The notes: generated by a model from the letters alone, not told the origin. A DNA stretch of 64,000 nt from Desulfurococcales archaeon (GCA_027083135.1 JALWQH010000002.1:35674-99673); one strand, 5' to 3'; shown: positions 52,058-61,903, numbered from the stretch's first letter. Numbers and translations: made by a program.

Positions 52058-53101
52058 GTGAGTGTGTTGGCATACTATGATAATATGTTCATGGAGCTTT
52101 TCCAGGCAGCATATAAGACTGCCAGCCTGTTAGCACAGGTTAAGCAGGGTGAAGCAGCCCTAGTATTAGCTGATACAGCCATAGATAGGAGGATGCTGGA
52201 ATACGTGGCTGCTTCAGCCCACCTGCTTGGAGCTGATGCAGCCCTCATGGTATATAGGGTTCAGGGAGAAGTTGACCAGGAGCCTCCCAGACATGTTGCT
52301 GCAGCCATGCAGAGCAGCGACGTCATCATAAGCTTCCCACTAATGTATATCCTCCACACTAAGGCATACTTGGAGGCATTGAGGAGGGGTGCAAGGATCC
52401 TGGAGCTCACAGGCATGGATCCTGAAATGATGATCAGGCTGATAGGGAGGACAGACTATGAGGGGATGGTTATGCTGGGCAACAAGCTTAGAGACCTGAC
52501 AGCTAAGGCCAGACACGTGGTTGTGGAGAGCGATAAGGGCACGCACCTCGAGTTCGATAATGATCCATCCAGGCCTGTATACCATAATGACGGTATACTC
52601 AGGGAGAAGGGGTTCTACAAGCCTCTTGGAGGGCAGATTTCCTGGGCCCCCGTAGAGGACAGTATTAATGGAGTAATAGTTGCAGACGGGTTCATATGGC
52701 CTCCCGATGAAATAGGTGTTCTTGAAAACGAGGTTAAGCTTACGGTAAGGGAGGGCAGGATAACTAGAATAGAGGGTGGTAGGGAAGCCAGGATCCTGGA
52801 GAAGTGGCTGGAAAGCCTGGGCGATGAGAAAATGTACTATGTAGCACACGCCTCATGGGGATTCCACCCTAATGCGAGGCTTAGAGGCATACCGTTAGAG
52901 GATGAAAGAGTCTATGGTGGAGTAGAATTTGGGTTTGGAAGCCAGTCGCCCAAATTCAAGGGTAAAATAGGCAGAGCTGCGGCGCATACCGATATCAGCA
53001 TACTAGGCCCCAGAGTATACTTTGATGGAGAACTGGTTGCAGCCAACGGCAGGTTCATGCATCCAGAGCTGAGAGAGCTTGACAGGAGGCTTAAAGGCTG
53101 A
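52058..53101 (+). CDS. M29-type aminopeptidase-like metalloprotein
   Basis: 347 residues. The C-terminal half has the metal-binding set of M29-type enzymes and of the related 2,5-dihydroxypyridine dioxygenase family: GGVEFGFGSQSPKFKG, then AAHTDISI, GIP. The N-terminal half is a Rossmann-like domain. It may cleave an N-terminal residue or open a ring. GTG start. The DUF917 gene follows after 12 bases, indicating one operon. Confidence 0.75.
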   Translation: MSVLAYYDNMFMELFQAAYKTASLLAQVKQGEAALVLADTAIDRRMLEYVAASAHLLGADAALMVYRVQGEVDQEPPRHVAAAMQSSDVIISFPLMYILHTKAYLEALRRGARILELTGMDPEMMIRLIGRTDYEGMVMLGNKLRDLTAKARHVVVESDKGTHLEFDNDPSRPVYHNDGILREKGFYKPLGGQISWAPVEDSINGVIVADGFIWPPDEIGVLENEVKLTVREGRITRIEGGREARILEKWLESLGDEKMYYVAHASWGFHPNARLRGIPLEDERVYGGVEFGFGSQSPKFKGKIGRAAAHTDISILGPRVYFDGELVAANGRFMHPELRELDRRLKG

Positions 53102-53113
53102 GGGGGAGGCAGG

Positions 53114-54208
53114 ATGCCCATCTACCTAAGCACACTTGAAGATGTGAGGAAAGCGGTGCTTGGAGGCGGGTTTCTAGGGGGAGGCGGGGGAGGAAGCCTC
53201 GAGGAAGGTATGAGGCTTGGAGGCGCCGCAGTATCCTTCGGCACCATAGAGGTCGTGAGCGTGAAGGAGGCTTCAGGCCTCATAGCAGCCACAGTGTCGA
53301 GTGTCGGCTCCCAAGCCCTGGGGAGAGGAGTTCTTAGAAGCGCCAATTATGTCGAAGCATTCCTAGAACTCGCTGATAGGGTAGAGGTAGATGCCATTAT
53401 AAGCTCTGAGAACGGCGGCATGAATACTCTTGCACCATGGCCTATCGCCGCAGGGCTAGGCGTCCCCCTAATAGACGCCCCCGCGGATGGGAGGGCTCAT
53501 CCAACAGGGCTTATGGGATCAATGGGCCTCCACAGGCTTGAAGACTATGTTAGCATACAGGCCTTCAGCACAGGCCTTCCAGGCTCCCAGCATAGGCTTA
53601 GAGGAGCACTGGAGGGGAGGCTTGAAGACACTTCAACCGCCATTAGAAAGCTGGCCTCCATTCACGGCGTACTAGCTGTAGTGAGAAATCCTGTCGACTC
53701 ATCCTACCTTGAGGATAATGCCGCTGTAGGTGGCTTGAAGCTAGCATTAGAGGTTGGAGGCATACTTCTAGAAATGGAGGACGAGCCCCTTGAAGCATAC
53801 GCTAAGGCTTCGGAAAAGCTTGGAGGCAAGATTATAGGAGCAAACGGGGAATGCAGGGTTGAGGACACGCACCTCGAGACTAGAGGCGGGTTCGACGTAG
53901 GCTATGCTGATCTAAGCTGCAGTAAGCACAGGTTGAAGATGGGGTTTGTTAATGAGGTTATGTACCTGGACATGGATGGTGAGAGAATAGCCACGTTCCC
54001 AGACCTGGTAACACCGCTTAGAGTAGATAAGGCTGAACCCCTACTCACAGCGGATCTGAAGCCAGGCCTCACAGTATACCTGGCAGTAGTTCCATGGAAG
54101 AACATCCCCCTAGGCTCGGGGCTGAAGTACAGGGAGGCCTACGAGACGCTTGAAGAGGCTGTGGGAGTAAACCTTACAAGCCACATTGAAGAGCTGCTGG
54201 AGGGGTGA
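53114..54208 (+). CDS. DUF917 protein (S-methyl-thiohydantoin desulfurase-like)
   Basis: 364 residues. Glycine-rich start LGGGFLGGGGGGSLEEG, ENGGMNTLAPWPIAAGLGVP and DAPADGRAHPT are marks of DUF917 (Pfam S-Me-THD_N), often annotated near hydantoinases. It would act on hydantoin-like or related cyclic amides. The stop is five bases before the probable start of the DUF1177 gene. Confidence 0.85.
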   Translation: MPIYLSTLEDVRKAVLGGGFLGGGGGGSLEEGMRLGGAAVSFGTIEVVSVKEASGLIAATVSSVGSQALGRGVLRSANYVEAFLELADRVEVDAIISSENGGMNTLAPWPIAAGLGVPLIDAPADGRAHPTGLMGSMGLHRLEDYVSIQAFSTGLPGSQHRLRGALEGRLEDTSTAIRKLASIHGVLAVVRNPVDSSYLEDNAAVGGLKLALEVGGILLEMEDEPLEAYAKASEKLGGKIIGANGECRVEDTHLETRGGFDVGYADLSCSKHRLKMGFVNEVMYLDMDGERIATFPDLVTPLRVDKAEPLLTADLKPGLTVYLAVVPWKNIPLGSGLKYREAYETLEEAVGVNLTSHIEELLEG

Positions 54209-54212
54209 GCAC

Positions 54213-55127
54213 TTGATATACCATGTGCTAGACGTTCTACGCGTTTTAAATAAGCCTGAGGTAGGTGAAAAGGATCTCAGGGAACTCTTAGATAGAGGCG
54301 GGATGAGGCTGGAGTTCGAGCATGTGAGGGGTGAGAAGGGGTCAACGCTCCTTGTAAGGATGATTGCTGAGGGTGAGGGTAGCCGCACAATAGGCGTGGT
54401 GGGTAGGCTTGGAGGAGTAGCGGCGAGGCCTGAGCTTAAAGGCATGGTTTCGGATGCTGATGGAGCAATAGTGGCTCTAAGCGTGGCTGCAGAAATAGCT
54501 GAGATGTACGAGTATGGGGAAAAGCTTCCAGGAAACGTTATAGTGGTTACCCATGTAACCACTCATGCGCCTGTTAAGCCCTACAAGCCTGTACCTATGA
54601 TGGATTCCCCTGTAGATATGTTTGATCTCCTGAGAAGAGAGGCTGACCCACGTATGAACGCTGTGCTTTCAGTGGATGCTACTAAGGCTAACTATGTTGT
54701 AAATCATACAGGCTTCGCCATAACACCCGTAGTCAAGGAGGGATGGATCCTCAGGCCAACCGACGAGATCCTAGGCATATATATGAGGGTTACAGGGGAG
54801 CCTCCAGTACTAGTACCTATAACAATGCAGGATATAACCCCATTCACAACCAAGGTTCACCATATAAACAGTATTCTACAGCCATGGATATATACGGATG
54901 CACCTGTACTTGGAGTCGCCACCACTGCCAGGATGCCTGTGCCTGGATCAGGCACGGGGACAACCAATATATATGCCCTTGATCAAGCCTCACGCTTCGT
55001 CTCAGAGGTTGTCAAAGACTACCTGGCTGAACGCGTAGAGCTATACTATGATGAGGAATTCAGGGAGCTTGTTAAAACCCATGGCCCTGTAGCAGAAATC
55101 CTTAGGAGGGGGTCACCGCCCAGGTGA
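54213..55127 (+). CDS. DUF1177 protein
   Basis: 305 residues from a TTG at 54213 with a GAGGGG site upstream; the longer TTG at 54186 is inside the DUF917 gene. Conserved segments are HVTTHAPVKPYKPVPMMDSP and PVPGSGTGTTNIYALDQ. DUF1177 proteins have unknown activity and often co-occur with AroM and DUF917. Histidines and aspartates suggest a metal-dependent hydrolase. The stop is 13 bases from that of the OppF gene on the other strand. Confidence 0.88.
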   Translation: MIYHVLDVLRVLNKPEVGEKDLRELLDRGGMRLEFEHVRGEKGSTLLVRMIAEGEGSRTIGVVGRLGGVAARPELKGMVSDADGAIVALSVAAEIAEMYEYGEKLPGNVIVVTHVTTHAPVKPYKPVPMMDSPVDMFDLLRREADPRMNAVLSVDATKANYVVNHTGFAITPVVKEGWILRPTDEILGIYMRVTGEPPVLVPITMQDITPFTTKVHHINSILQPWIYTDAPVLGVATTARMPVPGSGTGTTNIYALDQASRFVSEVVKDYLAERVELYYDEEFRELVKTHGPVAEILRRGSPPR

Positions 55128-55140
55128 CCCCCGCCTCTCC

Positions 55141-56157
55141 TCACGTGTTTTTACCCGTATCTTTACGTTCATAAAGCCAGCATGCAATCCTTGATTCACC
55201 TATGGTTACCATAGGGGGCTCCTTCTCCCTGCATATATCCATAGCCTTAGGACACCTAGGATGAAACCTGCAGCCAGGAGGAGGATGGGATAGTGCTGGA
55301 GGCTCTCCTGGCAGGGCGCGTAGCCCAAGCTTCCTCTTAATTTCCTCCTCTCTGGGTGTAACTGAGGGTATTGCTGCTATAAGGGCCCTGGTATAGGGGT
55401 GGAGGGGATTAGTGAAGATTGATTCAACCGGGGCATCCTCGACTATCTTCCCAGCATACATTACTGAGACGTGGTGGGCGAAGTATCGTACTATGCCCAG
55501 GTTATGTGTTATGAGGATGTAGGTTAAGCCGAGCTTGCGTTGAAGCCTCTCCAGAAGCTCCAGGATCTTCGCCTGAACAGAGACGTCGAGCGCGCTTGTA
55601 GGCTCATCCAGTATTATTAGCTCGGGGTCAAGGGCCAGAGCCCTGGCTATGGCTACACGCTGCCTCTGCCCGCCGCTGAGCTCATGGGGATACCTGTTAA
55701 GGAAGGTCTCATCAAGCTCAACCAGGTTTACAAGCTCCTTAGCCTTCGAGATCCTCTCAGATCTTGAGCCAATCCTATTATACTCTAGGGGGGATGTTAT
55801 GATGTCCAGGATCTTGCGCCTAGGATTAAGCGATGATGTGGGATCCTGAAAGACAATGGACATCTTCAGAAGAAGTTTCTTCTTCTCCTCGGGTTTAAGG
55901 GATGTGAGCTCCACGTCCTTGAAGAATATTTGGCCTGAGGTAGGCTCATATAATCCTATGAGCGTTCTTGCAAGAGTTGATTTGCCACAGCCGCTCTCCC
56001 CTACTATGGCATGCGTTCTCCTCTCAGCTACCTGTATACTAACGCCATCAACAGCCTTAACCCATCCAACAATTCTTCCAAATATTCCTGCAGTTATGGG
56101 GAAATATTTCCGCAGATCCCTTGTCTCAAGTATTACTCCCCTACTCATGCCTATCAC
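55141..56157 (-). CDS. oppF: Oligopeptide-type ABC transporter ATPase (OppF/DppF)
   Basis: 338 residues. Walker A GESGCGKST (53-61), signature ELSGGQRQRVA, Walker B LIILDEPTSALD and the C-terminal oligopeptide motif PPGCRFHPRCPKAMDICREK. ATPase partner of OppD below. Start lies inside the end of oppD (17-base overlap). Confidence 0.93.
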   Translation of the reverse strand: MIGMSRGVILETRDLRKYFPITAGIFGRIVGWVKAVDGVSIQVAERRTHAIVGESGCGKSTLARTLIGLYEPTSGQIFFKDVELTSLKPEEKKKLLLKMSIVFQDPTSSLNPRRKILDIITSPLEYNRIGSRSERISKAKELVNLVELDETFLNRYPHELSGGQRQRVAIARALALDPELIILDEPTSALDVSVQAKILELLERLQRKLGLTYILITHNLGIVRYFAHHVSVMYAGKIVEDAPVESIFTNPLHPYTRALIAAIPSVTPREEEIKRKLGLRALPGEPPALSHPPPGCRFHPRCPKAMDICREKEPPMVTIGESRIACWLYERKDTGKNT

Positions 56158-57136
56158 CGTAGAGCCAGCAGTACACTATCCTATCATTAACCCTGAAACC
56201 TGGAGGCCTCTTCTCCCTGCATATATCCATAGCCTTAGGACACCTAGGATGAAACCTGCAGCCAGGGGGAGGGTCAAGGTAGTCTGGAAGAGAGCCCTCA
56301 ATCCCCTTAGGCTCCCCTCCAACGAGTTTTGGAATAGCTTCTACGAGGCCCTGAGTATAGGGGTGCATAGGGTTTAGGAGGACATCCTCCGTTCCACCCA
56401 TCTCAACCATGTGGCCTCCATACATCACTATAACCCTATCTGAGACAGCCTTAGCCACGCCGAGATCATGGGTTACATATATTATGCTTAGACCTAAATC
56501 CTCCTGAAGCTTTCTGAGCAGCTCCAGTATCTCCAGCTGGGTTATCACATCCAGGGCCGTTGTAGGCTCATCGGCTAGGAGGAGCTTGGGCTCCGACACT
56601 AATGCTAGGGCTATGAGTACCCGTTGAAGCATACCTCCGCTGAGCTGCATGGGATAGTAGTCGAGCACGGTTTCAGGATCTGGAACCCTGGTCAGCCTCA
56701 TGTACTTCAAGGCCTGTTCAACAACCTCATCGGCCTTCTTCCTATACTCCAAGTATTCTCTAAAACCTATCTTAGGCTTCGAGCCGAAGAGCAGTCTATC
56801 CACGAAGTGCTCCCTTATAGTGAAGAAGGGGTTAAGCGCTACGAGGGGCTCCTGGGGAATATAGGTTATCATGCTTCCCCTTATCCGCGTCTTCTCATCC
56901 TCGCTCATGGTTAGAATATCTCTGCCTTCAAACAATATAGAGCCTCTTGGAACAGCATTGGGTGGAAGCAGGCCTAGGATTGCTCTGAGAACAGTGGTTT
57001 TTCCCGAGCCGCTTTCCCCAACAATCGATAGACTTTCACCCTCCCCCAACTCGAATTCAACGTTTTCAACAACTCTGGCCAGCCCGCTGAACGTTCTAAA
57101 ACTGACTGAGAGATCCTCGACTTTGAGGAGAACCAT
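56141..57136 (-). CDS. oppD: Oligopeptide-type ABC transporter ATPase (OppD/DppD)
   Basis: 331 residues. Walker A GESGSGKTT (40-48), signature LSGGMLQRVLIA, Walker B LLLADEPTTALD and the C-terminal PPGCRFHPRCPKAMDICREK. The last motif is encoded by the same 57 bases as in oppF. The gene ends within the start of oppF. Confidence 0.93.
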   Translation of the reverse strand: MVLLKVEDLSVSFRTFSGLARVVENVEFELGEGESLSIVGESGSGKTTVLRAILGLLPPNAVPRGSILFEGRDILTMSEDEKTRIRGSMITYIPQEPLVALNPFFTIREHFVDRLLFGSKPKIGFREYLEYRKKADEVVEQALKYMRLTRVPDPETVLDYYPMQLSGGMLQRVLIALALVSEPKLLLADEPTTALDVITQLEILELLRKLQEDLGLSIIYVTHDLGVAKAVSDRVIVMYGGHMVEMGGTEDVLLNPMHPYTQGLVEAIPKLVGGEPKGIEGSLPDYLDPPPGCRFHPRCPKAMDICREKRPPGFRVNDRIVYCWLYGDRHE

Positions 57137-57140
57137 GGCT

Positions 57141-58007
57141 TTACACCTGTTCCCTCACATCAAGTATGTCTCTAAGCCCATCTCCAAGGAGGTTGAAACC
57201 CATGACAGCGAAGAATATGGCTACTCCGGGGAAGGTGGCATACCACCAGATGTTCGGCAGGTATATTCTAGCCTCGCTGAGCATGGAGCCCCACTCCGGC
57301 GTGGGAGGCCTTATGCCGAACCCTATGAATCCTAGGAGGGCCTCAGCCAGTATAGCGTACCCGACGTCCAGCGAGGCTTTAACAGCTATTATGGGTATAG
57401 CGTTAGGCATCATCTCCTTGAAGACTATGTGGTACCAGCTTGCCCCCACGCTCCTAGCAGCCATTATGTAGTCCTCGTTCTTCATGCTTGCAGCGAGGCC
57501 GAAGCCGAGCCTAGCATACCAGGGCCACCATCCAACCACAAGTGCCAGCATGGCATTCGTCAGCGTGGGGGAAGTCATCGCAGCTATAGCCATGGCTAGA
57601 ACCACCGAGGGAACGCTTAGGAAAATGTCGCTGAGCCTCATCACCACAACCTCCCATAGCCCCCCAAGGTAGCCTGATATTAGTCCTAGGGGGAGGCCTA
57701 CCAGTATGGATATAAGCACTACTGCCAGCCCTATTCCAAGCGAGATATGCGTGGCTAGTATAACCCTGCTCAATATGTCGCGGCCCACGGCGTCAGTACC
57801 GAAGGGATGCTTCCAGCTTGGAGGCTGGAACCGCTGGTTAATATGTATGGCATTATAGTCCTGAGGGTAAGGAGCAATATAGTTTCCGAAGAAGGCTAGG
57901 ACAGCGAAGAACAATATGATTATGAGGCCTGCCATAGCTGTCGGATTGGAGCGGAGCTTATGGAGGGCTACTCTAAGCCTATAGCTCCTGGAATACCTGT
58001 CGGGCAT
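57141..58007 (-). CDS. oppC: Oligopeptide-type ABC transporter permease (OppC/DppC)
   Basis: 288 residues with five or six transmembrane helices, HPFGTDAVGRDILSRVI near the start and the permease EAA loop (ARSVGASWYHIVFKEMMPNA). It forms the channel with OppB. The oppB stop is one base upstream. Confidence 0.93.
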   Translation of the reverse strand: MPDRYSRSYRLRVALHKLRSNPTAMAGLIIILFFAVLAFFGNYIAPYPQDYNAIHINQRFQPPSWKHPFGTDAVGRDILSRVILATHISLGIGLAVVLISILVGLPLGLISGYLGGLWEVVVMRLSDIFLSVPSVVLAMAIAAMTSPTLTNAMLALVVGWWPWYARLGFGLAASMKNEDYIMAARSVGASWYHIVFKEMMPNAIPIIAVKASLDVGYAILAEALLGFIGFGIRPPTPEWGSMLSEARIYLPNIWWYATFPGVAIFFAVMGFNLLGDGLRDILDVREQV

Positions 58008-58008
58008 C

Positions 58009-59034
58009 TCACTTCACCTCCATCTTCAGCCTTATCCTTGGATCAAGGTAGGCGTACGATATGTCGACGATATAGTTGGTTACAGTGTAGATCAACCCTA
58101 TCAGCATAACCACGGCTACGATAGCGTTGAAGTCCTTAGCTAATCCCACCTTGACGGCATACCAGCCTATTCCAGGCCACCCGAACACCATTTCTATGGC
58201 GAACGCGCCGTATATGAAGAAGCCGAAGAGCAGCCCTATAATGGTTACAGCCACTACTAGCGCGTTTCTAAGCATATACTTATAGTACACCAGGTTGCGT
58301 GGAAAGCCGAGGGCTCGGAGAGTGCTTGTATAGGGCTTCTCCATCTCCTCCAGGAGGCTTGCACGGACAAGCCTCATTATCTGAGCTATAGGCGAGAACG
58401 ATAATGCCAGCACGGGTAGGATCATGTGTTCTGACACATCTATGAAGGCGTGGAAGTTGCCCTGGATAAGCGTGTCTATGAGGAGGAAGCCTGTTATACG
58501 GTGAACCATAATGTTGGTTGACATTCTTCCCGAGATAGGGAGGATGCCAAGATAATACGATATTGCCAACTGGAGGAGTATGCCGACCCAGAACCTGGGC
58601 ATAGAGACGCCGGCTATGGCTGCTACTCGCAGTAGATGGTCGACCCACTTGTTCCTATACATGGCTGAGACTACTCCAAGCACTACTCCAACAATTATGG
58701 AGAATATCATGGCTGTTATCACGAGCTCCAATGTGGCTGGCAGATAGTCTGCTATGTCTTTAGCCACATCCCTACTAGTATATAGGGATAAGCCGAGCTT
58801 ACCGTGGAGGAAGAGGTTCTTCCAGTAGTCGATATACTGGAGGTATAATGGCTTGTCGAGGCCGAAGAGCTTACGGTACATTTGAACCTGCTTCTCAGTG
58901 GCCTCTAAGCCCAGGTAAAGTCTAACAGGGTCTCCAGGCATAACCCTGGTTACATAGAATATGAGGATGGATAGGAAAAACAGGGTGAATGGTATTTGTA
59001 GGGCTCTACGGATAGCGTAGTCCCTGAACCTCAC
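58009..59034 (-). CDS. oppB: Oligopeptide-type ABC transporter permease (OppB/DppB)
   Basis: 341 residues with about six membrane helices, VMPGDPVRLYLGLEATEKQ at the N-terminus and the EAA loop TLRALGFPRNLVYYKYMLRN. The gene follows the binding-protein gene after 17 bases. Confidence 0.93.
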   Translation of the reverse strand: MRFRDYAIRRALQIPFTLFFLSILIFYVTRVMPGDPVRLYLGLEATEKQVQMYRKLFGLDKPLYLQYIDYWKNLFLHGKLGLSLYTSRDVAKDIADYLPATLELVITAMIFSIIVGVVLGVVSAMYRNKWVDHLLRVAAIAGVSMPRFWVGILLQLAISYYLGILPISGRMSTNIMVHRITGFLLIDTLIQGNFHAFIDVSEHMILPVLALSFSPIAQIMRLVRASLLEEMEKPYTSTLRALGFPRNLVYYKYMLRNALVVAVTIIGLLFGFFIYGAFAIEMVFGWPGIGWYAVKVGLAKDFNAIVAVVMLIGLIYTVTNYIVDISYAYLDPRIRLKMEVK

Positions 59035-59051
59035 ACTTGGTCCCCGCTCAG

Positions 59052-60686
59052 CTATGGTTTGCCTGATATGTCGAGATTATGGAATGCTAGGTCATAGCCC
59101 AGTATTCCTACGAACTGATAGTTCTTGACGTAATCCCTGTAAGCTATCCTGTGAATAGGGTTCAACAGGAACAATGCTGCAGCGTCTTCGACAACCTTCT
59201 GCTGAACCTTGCAGTAAAGCTCGTACCTCTTGGTTTGATTAAGAGTAGCTCTAGCTTCGTCGAGCCACTTCGTGACCTGGGGGTTCTCATACCACATGCA
59301 GCTCATATATGTTCCATGAGCCTTAGGATGGAACATCAGGTAGGTGTGACTGTCAGGGCTCGGGTACTTCATAGTGTGGAATATGGCTACCATGTCAGGC
59401 GTAGTTTCAGGCTTGCTTGTAAGCTCCACTATTCTTGACCAAGGCTCAGGCTGCAGTTTAACCGTTATGTTAAGGGGTTTAAGCGACTGCGCTATTACCA
59501 GGCCTACCTGCCTCTCTATAGAGAGATCGGCTACGTAGGCGTATGTTACCTGTATTGTTCCTTTACTCAGCTTGTCAGCATACTTAGATAGTTTGAGCTC
59601 CTCTAACGCCTTAGTCAAGTTCTTGTGGTACATCATTGTCTTACAGTGCCCTGGAGCGAGGTACGGCACGGGTCCCTCAGCCTGCTTGCCTCCCCTGAAG
59701 AGATTGATTATGGCCTGGTAGTCTACAGCATAGCTTACAGCCCTCCTGACATGCACATCGTCAAATGGGGGCTTCATGTTGTTCATGGAGACGAAGAACA
59801 GCTGTGCAGCAGGATCCTCTTTTACAACTATTCCTGGCACCTTCTTAAGGGCCTCGAAGGTGTCGGCTGGCAGCCACTGCTCAACCATGTCTACTTCTCC
59901 CTTCTTAAGCATGGAGACCAGTGTAGCCTGCTCGCCCACCACTAGGACGACTACTTTCTCAGGGGCTCCCTTAGACCAGCCTGCCCAGTAGTCGTTGAAC
60001 TTCTCAAACACTATTCTCTCACCGCGCTTAAACTCCACCACCTTGTAAGGCCCGCTTCCAGCATCATGGTCTGCTAGCCAGGCCTGCCCATAGTCTCCAT
60101 AGCTTCCGAACTTGCCGCTCTGCTTGTGTGCCAGCACCTCCTGCTTGTCTACTATGAATAGCTGTACGAGGGTTGCAGGGAACTCTGCGAAAGGCTCGCT
60201 TAGGTAGAATTTCACAGTATACTTGTCTGTAGCTTCAACCTTTGTGACCAGTCCTTTCCAGAGGAATGAGAAGCCTGTGCCGAGATCCAGTACACGCTGC
60301 ATGCTGAAGGCCACGTCTTCCGCTGTCAGCTCACGGCCGCTGTGGAACTTTATCCCCTTCCTTATATGGAAGGTCCAGACAGTGGCATTTGAGTTAGCCT
60401 CCCAGCTTACAGCAACCCAGGGTTTAGGCGGCCCTCCCTTAGTGGGATATAGGAGCGGATCATACGTGTTGATCACACACATAAGCTCCGTCTCATCGCG
60501 GGATTTCGCTGGATCAAAGGTAGCTGTCTCCTGGGTAGTACCATATACGAATTCAAGCTCCTTCGCAGCCTTCTTCCCTTTACCTCCCTTGGTCACATAG
60601 TAGGCCGCCGCAGCTGCGGCTAGTATCACTATGACTACTATAGTTGTTGCAGCCACTTTGGATAATGCCCTCTCCCACTTACCCAT
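59052..60686 (-). CDS. oppA: Oligopeptide-type ABC binding protein (OppA/DppA)
   Basis: 544 residues from an ATG at 60686; the preceding AGGTGAAC serves as ribosome site, and an upstream start at 60713 adds nine. An N-terminal membrane anchor (ATTIVVIVILAAAAAAYYV) precedes a family-5 extracellular binding domain (TAEDVAFSMQRVLD, KGIKFHSGRELTAEDV, ADHDAGSGPYKVVEF). It captures peptides or peptide-like compounds. First gene of the transporter operon. Confidence 0.92.
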   Translation of the reverse strand: MGKWERALSKVAATTIVVIVILAAAAAAYYVTKGGKGKKAAKELEFVYGTTQETATFDPAKSRDETELMCVINTYDPLLYPTKGGPPKPWVAVSWEANSNATVWTFHIRKGIKFHSGRELTAEDVAFSMQRVLDLGTGFSFLWKGLVTKVEATDKYTVKFYLSEPFAEFPATLVQLFIVDKQEVLAHKQSGKFGSYGDYGQAWLADHDAGSGPYKVVEFKRGERIVFEKFNDYWAGWSKGAPEKVVVLVVGEQATLVSMLKKGEVDMVEQWLPADTFEALKKVPGIVVKEDPAAQLFFVSMNNMKPPFDDVHVRRAVSYAVDYQAIINLFRGGKQAEGPVPYLAPGHCKTMMYHKNLTKALEELKLSKYADKLSKGTIQVTYAYVADLSIERQVGLVIAQSLKPLNITVKLQPEPWSRIVELTSKPETTPDMVAIFHTMKYPSPDSHTYLMFHPKAHGTYMSCMWYENPQVTKWLDEARATLNQTKRYELYCKVQQKVVEDAAALFLLNPIHRIAYRDYVKNYQFVGILGYDLAFHNLDISGKP

Positions 60687-60757
60687 CAGGTTCACCTCCC
60701 ACTCGATGCACACTTGCTACGTGGAGGGATAGTGGGAGAATAGTTAATATGTTTTTA

Positions 60758-61903
60758 TCAACTCCTAGTGGGCGGCTTTTCCTGCCCTGCAGGGAGACCT
60801 GAACCTCTTATCACGCTGTGCGGTGAGACCTCCATTCTCCCATATGGTGTAAGCCTGGCAAAGCGGGCTTTCTTCCACATCTCCTTAACGCTTCTAGCAC
60901 CTACATATCCCATAGCGGCTTGAAGGCCTGCTACGAATGTCTTCACAGCTTCTCGGAGAGGGCCGCGGCAGGGGACAAAGCCTTCAATCCCTTCAGCTAT
61001 GTCCTTCGCAGGCTTCTCAGCATATCTATCCCTGGCGTAGCGTAGTGCTCTTGAGGATGGGCTAGCCATACCTCTGTACTCCTTATAGCATTTACCATCA
61101 ATTATTATTGTGGAGCCTACAGCCTCATTTGTTCCTGCCAGAGCGTATCCCAGCATTAGGGATGATGCCCCTACACCGAGAGCCTTAGCACCGTCTCCCG
61201 GGGCCCTTATACCGCCATCAGCTATTATCGGGATATCTGCCCCAAGCTCCCTAAGAGCATCGGCAACACTCGCCACAGCGTATAATGTTGGAGCAGCCAC
61301 GCCTGTAACCTCGCCTGTACTACATATGCTTCCAGAAGATATTCCCACCCTGAGGCCTGCTACCCCTTCCACTTTTGAAACAACGTCTAGGGCGGCCTCA
61401 TATGTCCCTATGTTCCCTGCAATGAAGTCCACTCCTATTTTACTGGCAAGCCTTCTGGCTGCCGACAGCACCCGGGCGTTATGGAAGTGTGCAACATCCG
61501 AGACAAGCGCATCTACATGTCTCTCCAGCTTTAAGGCTCTCTCCTCATCGAAGGGAGATACAGCTGCAGCTACTCTAAGCCTCCCCTCATCGTCGAGCAG
61601 GGGATTAATTCCTGCCTCCACGGAAGCCTCCTTAACCATCATGGTCTCTCTAACCTGCTTTTCAACACTCATGTTTCTATGAATGACTCCTATCCCACCC
61701 ATCAAGGCCATTTCCACAGCCACCTCATGTTCTGATACAGTATCCATGGGGGAGGAGGCGAGAGGTATGTGTAGAGGAATATTGGCTGAAAACCTTGTTG
61801 AAAGATCTATTTCCCTCGGCTCCACCTCAGTGTATCCTGGAAGCAGGATTACATCGTTGAATGTAAGAGCTATGGGTGCATCTAGAAGCTTGCGTAGGAA
61901 CAT
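60758..61903 (-). CDS. guaB: IMP dehydrogenase without CBS domains
   Basis: 381 residues; the usual enzyme has about 480-490. It oxidises IMP to XMP, feeding the GMP synthase at 50 kb. The catalytic loop is GISSGSICSTGEV (C194), the flap has RDRYAEKPAK with the R-Y pair, and the C-terminal EGIEGFVPCRGPL is that of IMPDH rather than of GMP reductase. The place where the CBS pair normally sits (about residues 93-115) holds only KEASVEAGINPLLDDEGRLR. So allosteric CBS control is missing. Confidence 0.85.
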   Translation of the reverse strand: MFLRKLLDAPIALTFNDVILLPGYTEVEPREIDLSTRFSANIPLHIPLASSPMDTVSEHEVAVEMALMGGIGVIHRNMSVEKQVRETMMVKEASVEAGINPLLDDEGRLRVAAAVSPFDEERALKLERHVDALVSDVAHFHNARVLSAARRLASKIGVDFIAGNIGTYEAALDVVSKVEGVAGLRVGISSGSICSTGEVTGVAAPTLYAVASVADALRELGADIPIIADGGIRAPGDGAKALGVGASSLMLGYALAGTNEAVGSTIIIDGKCYKEYRGMASPSSRALRYARDRYAEKPAKDIAEGIEGFVPCRGPLREAVKTFVAGLQAAMGYVGARSVKEMWKKARFARLTPYGRMEVSPHSVIRGSGLPAGQEKPPTRS

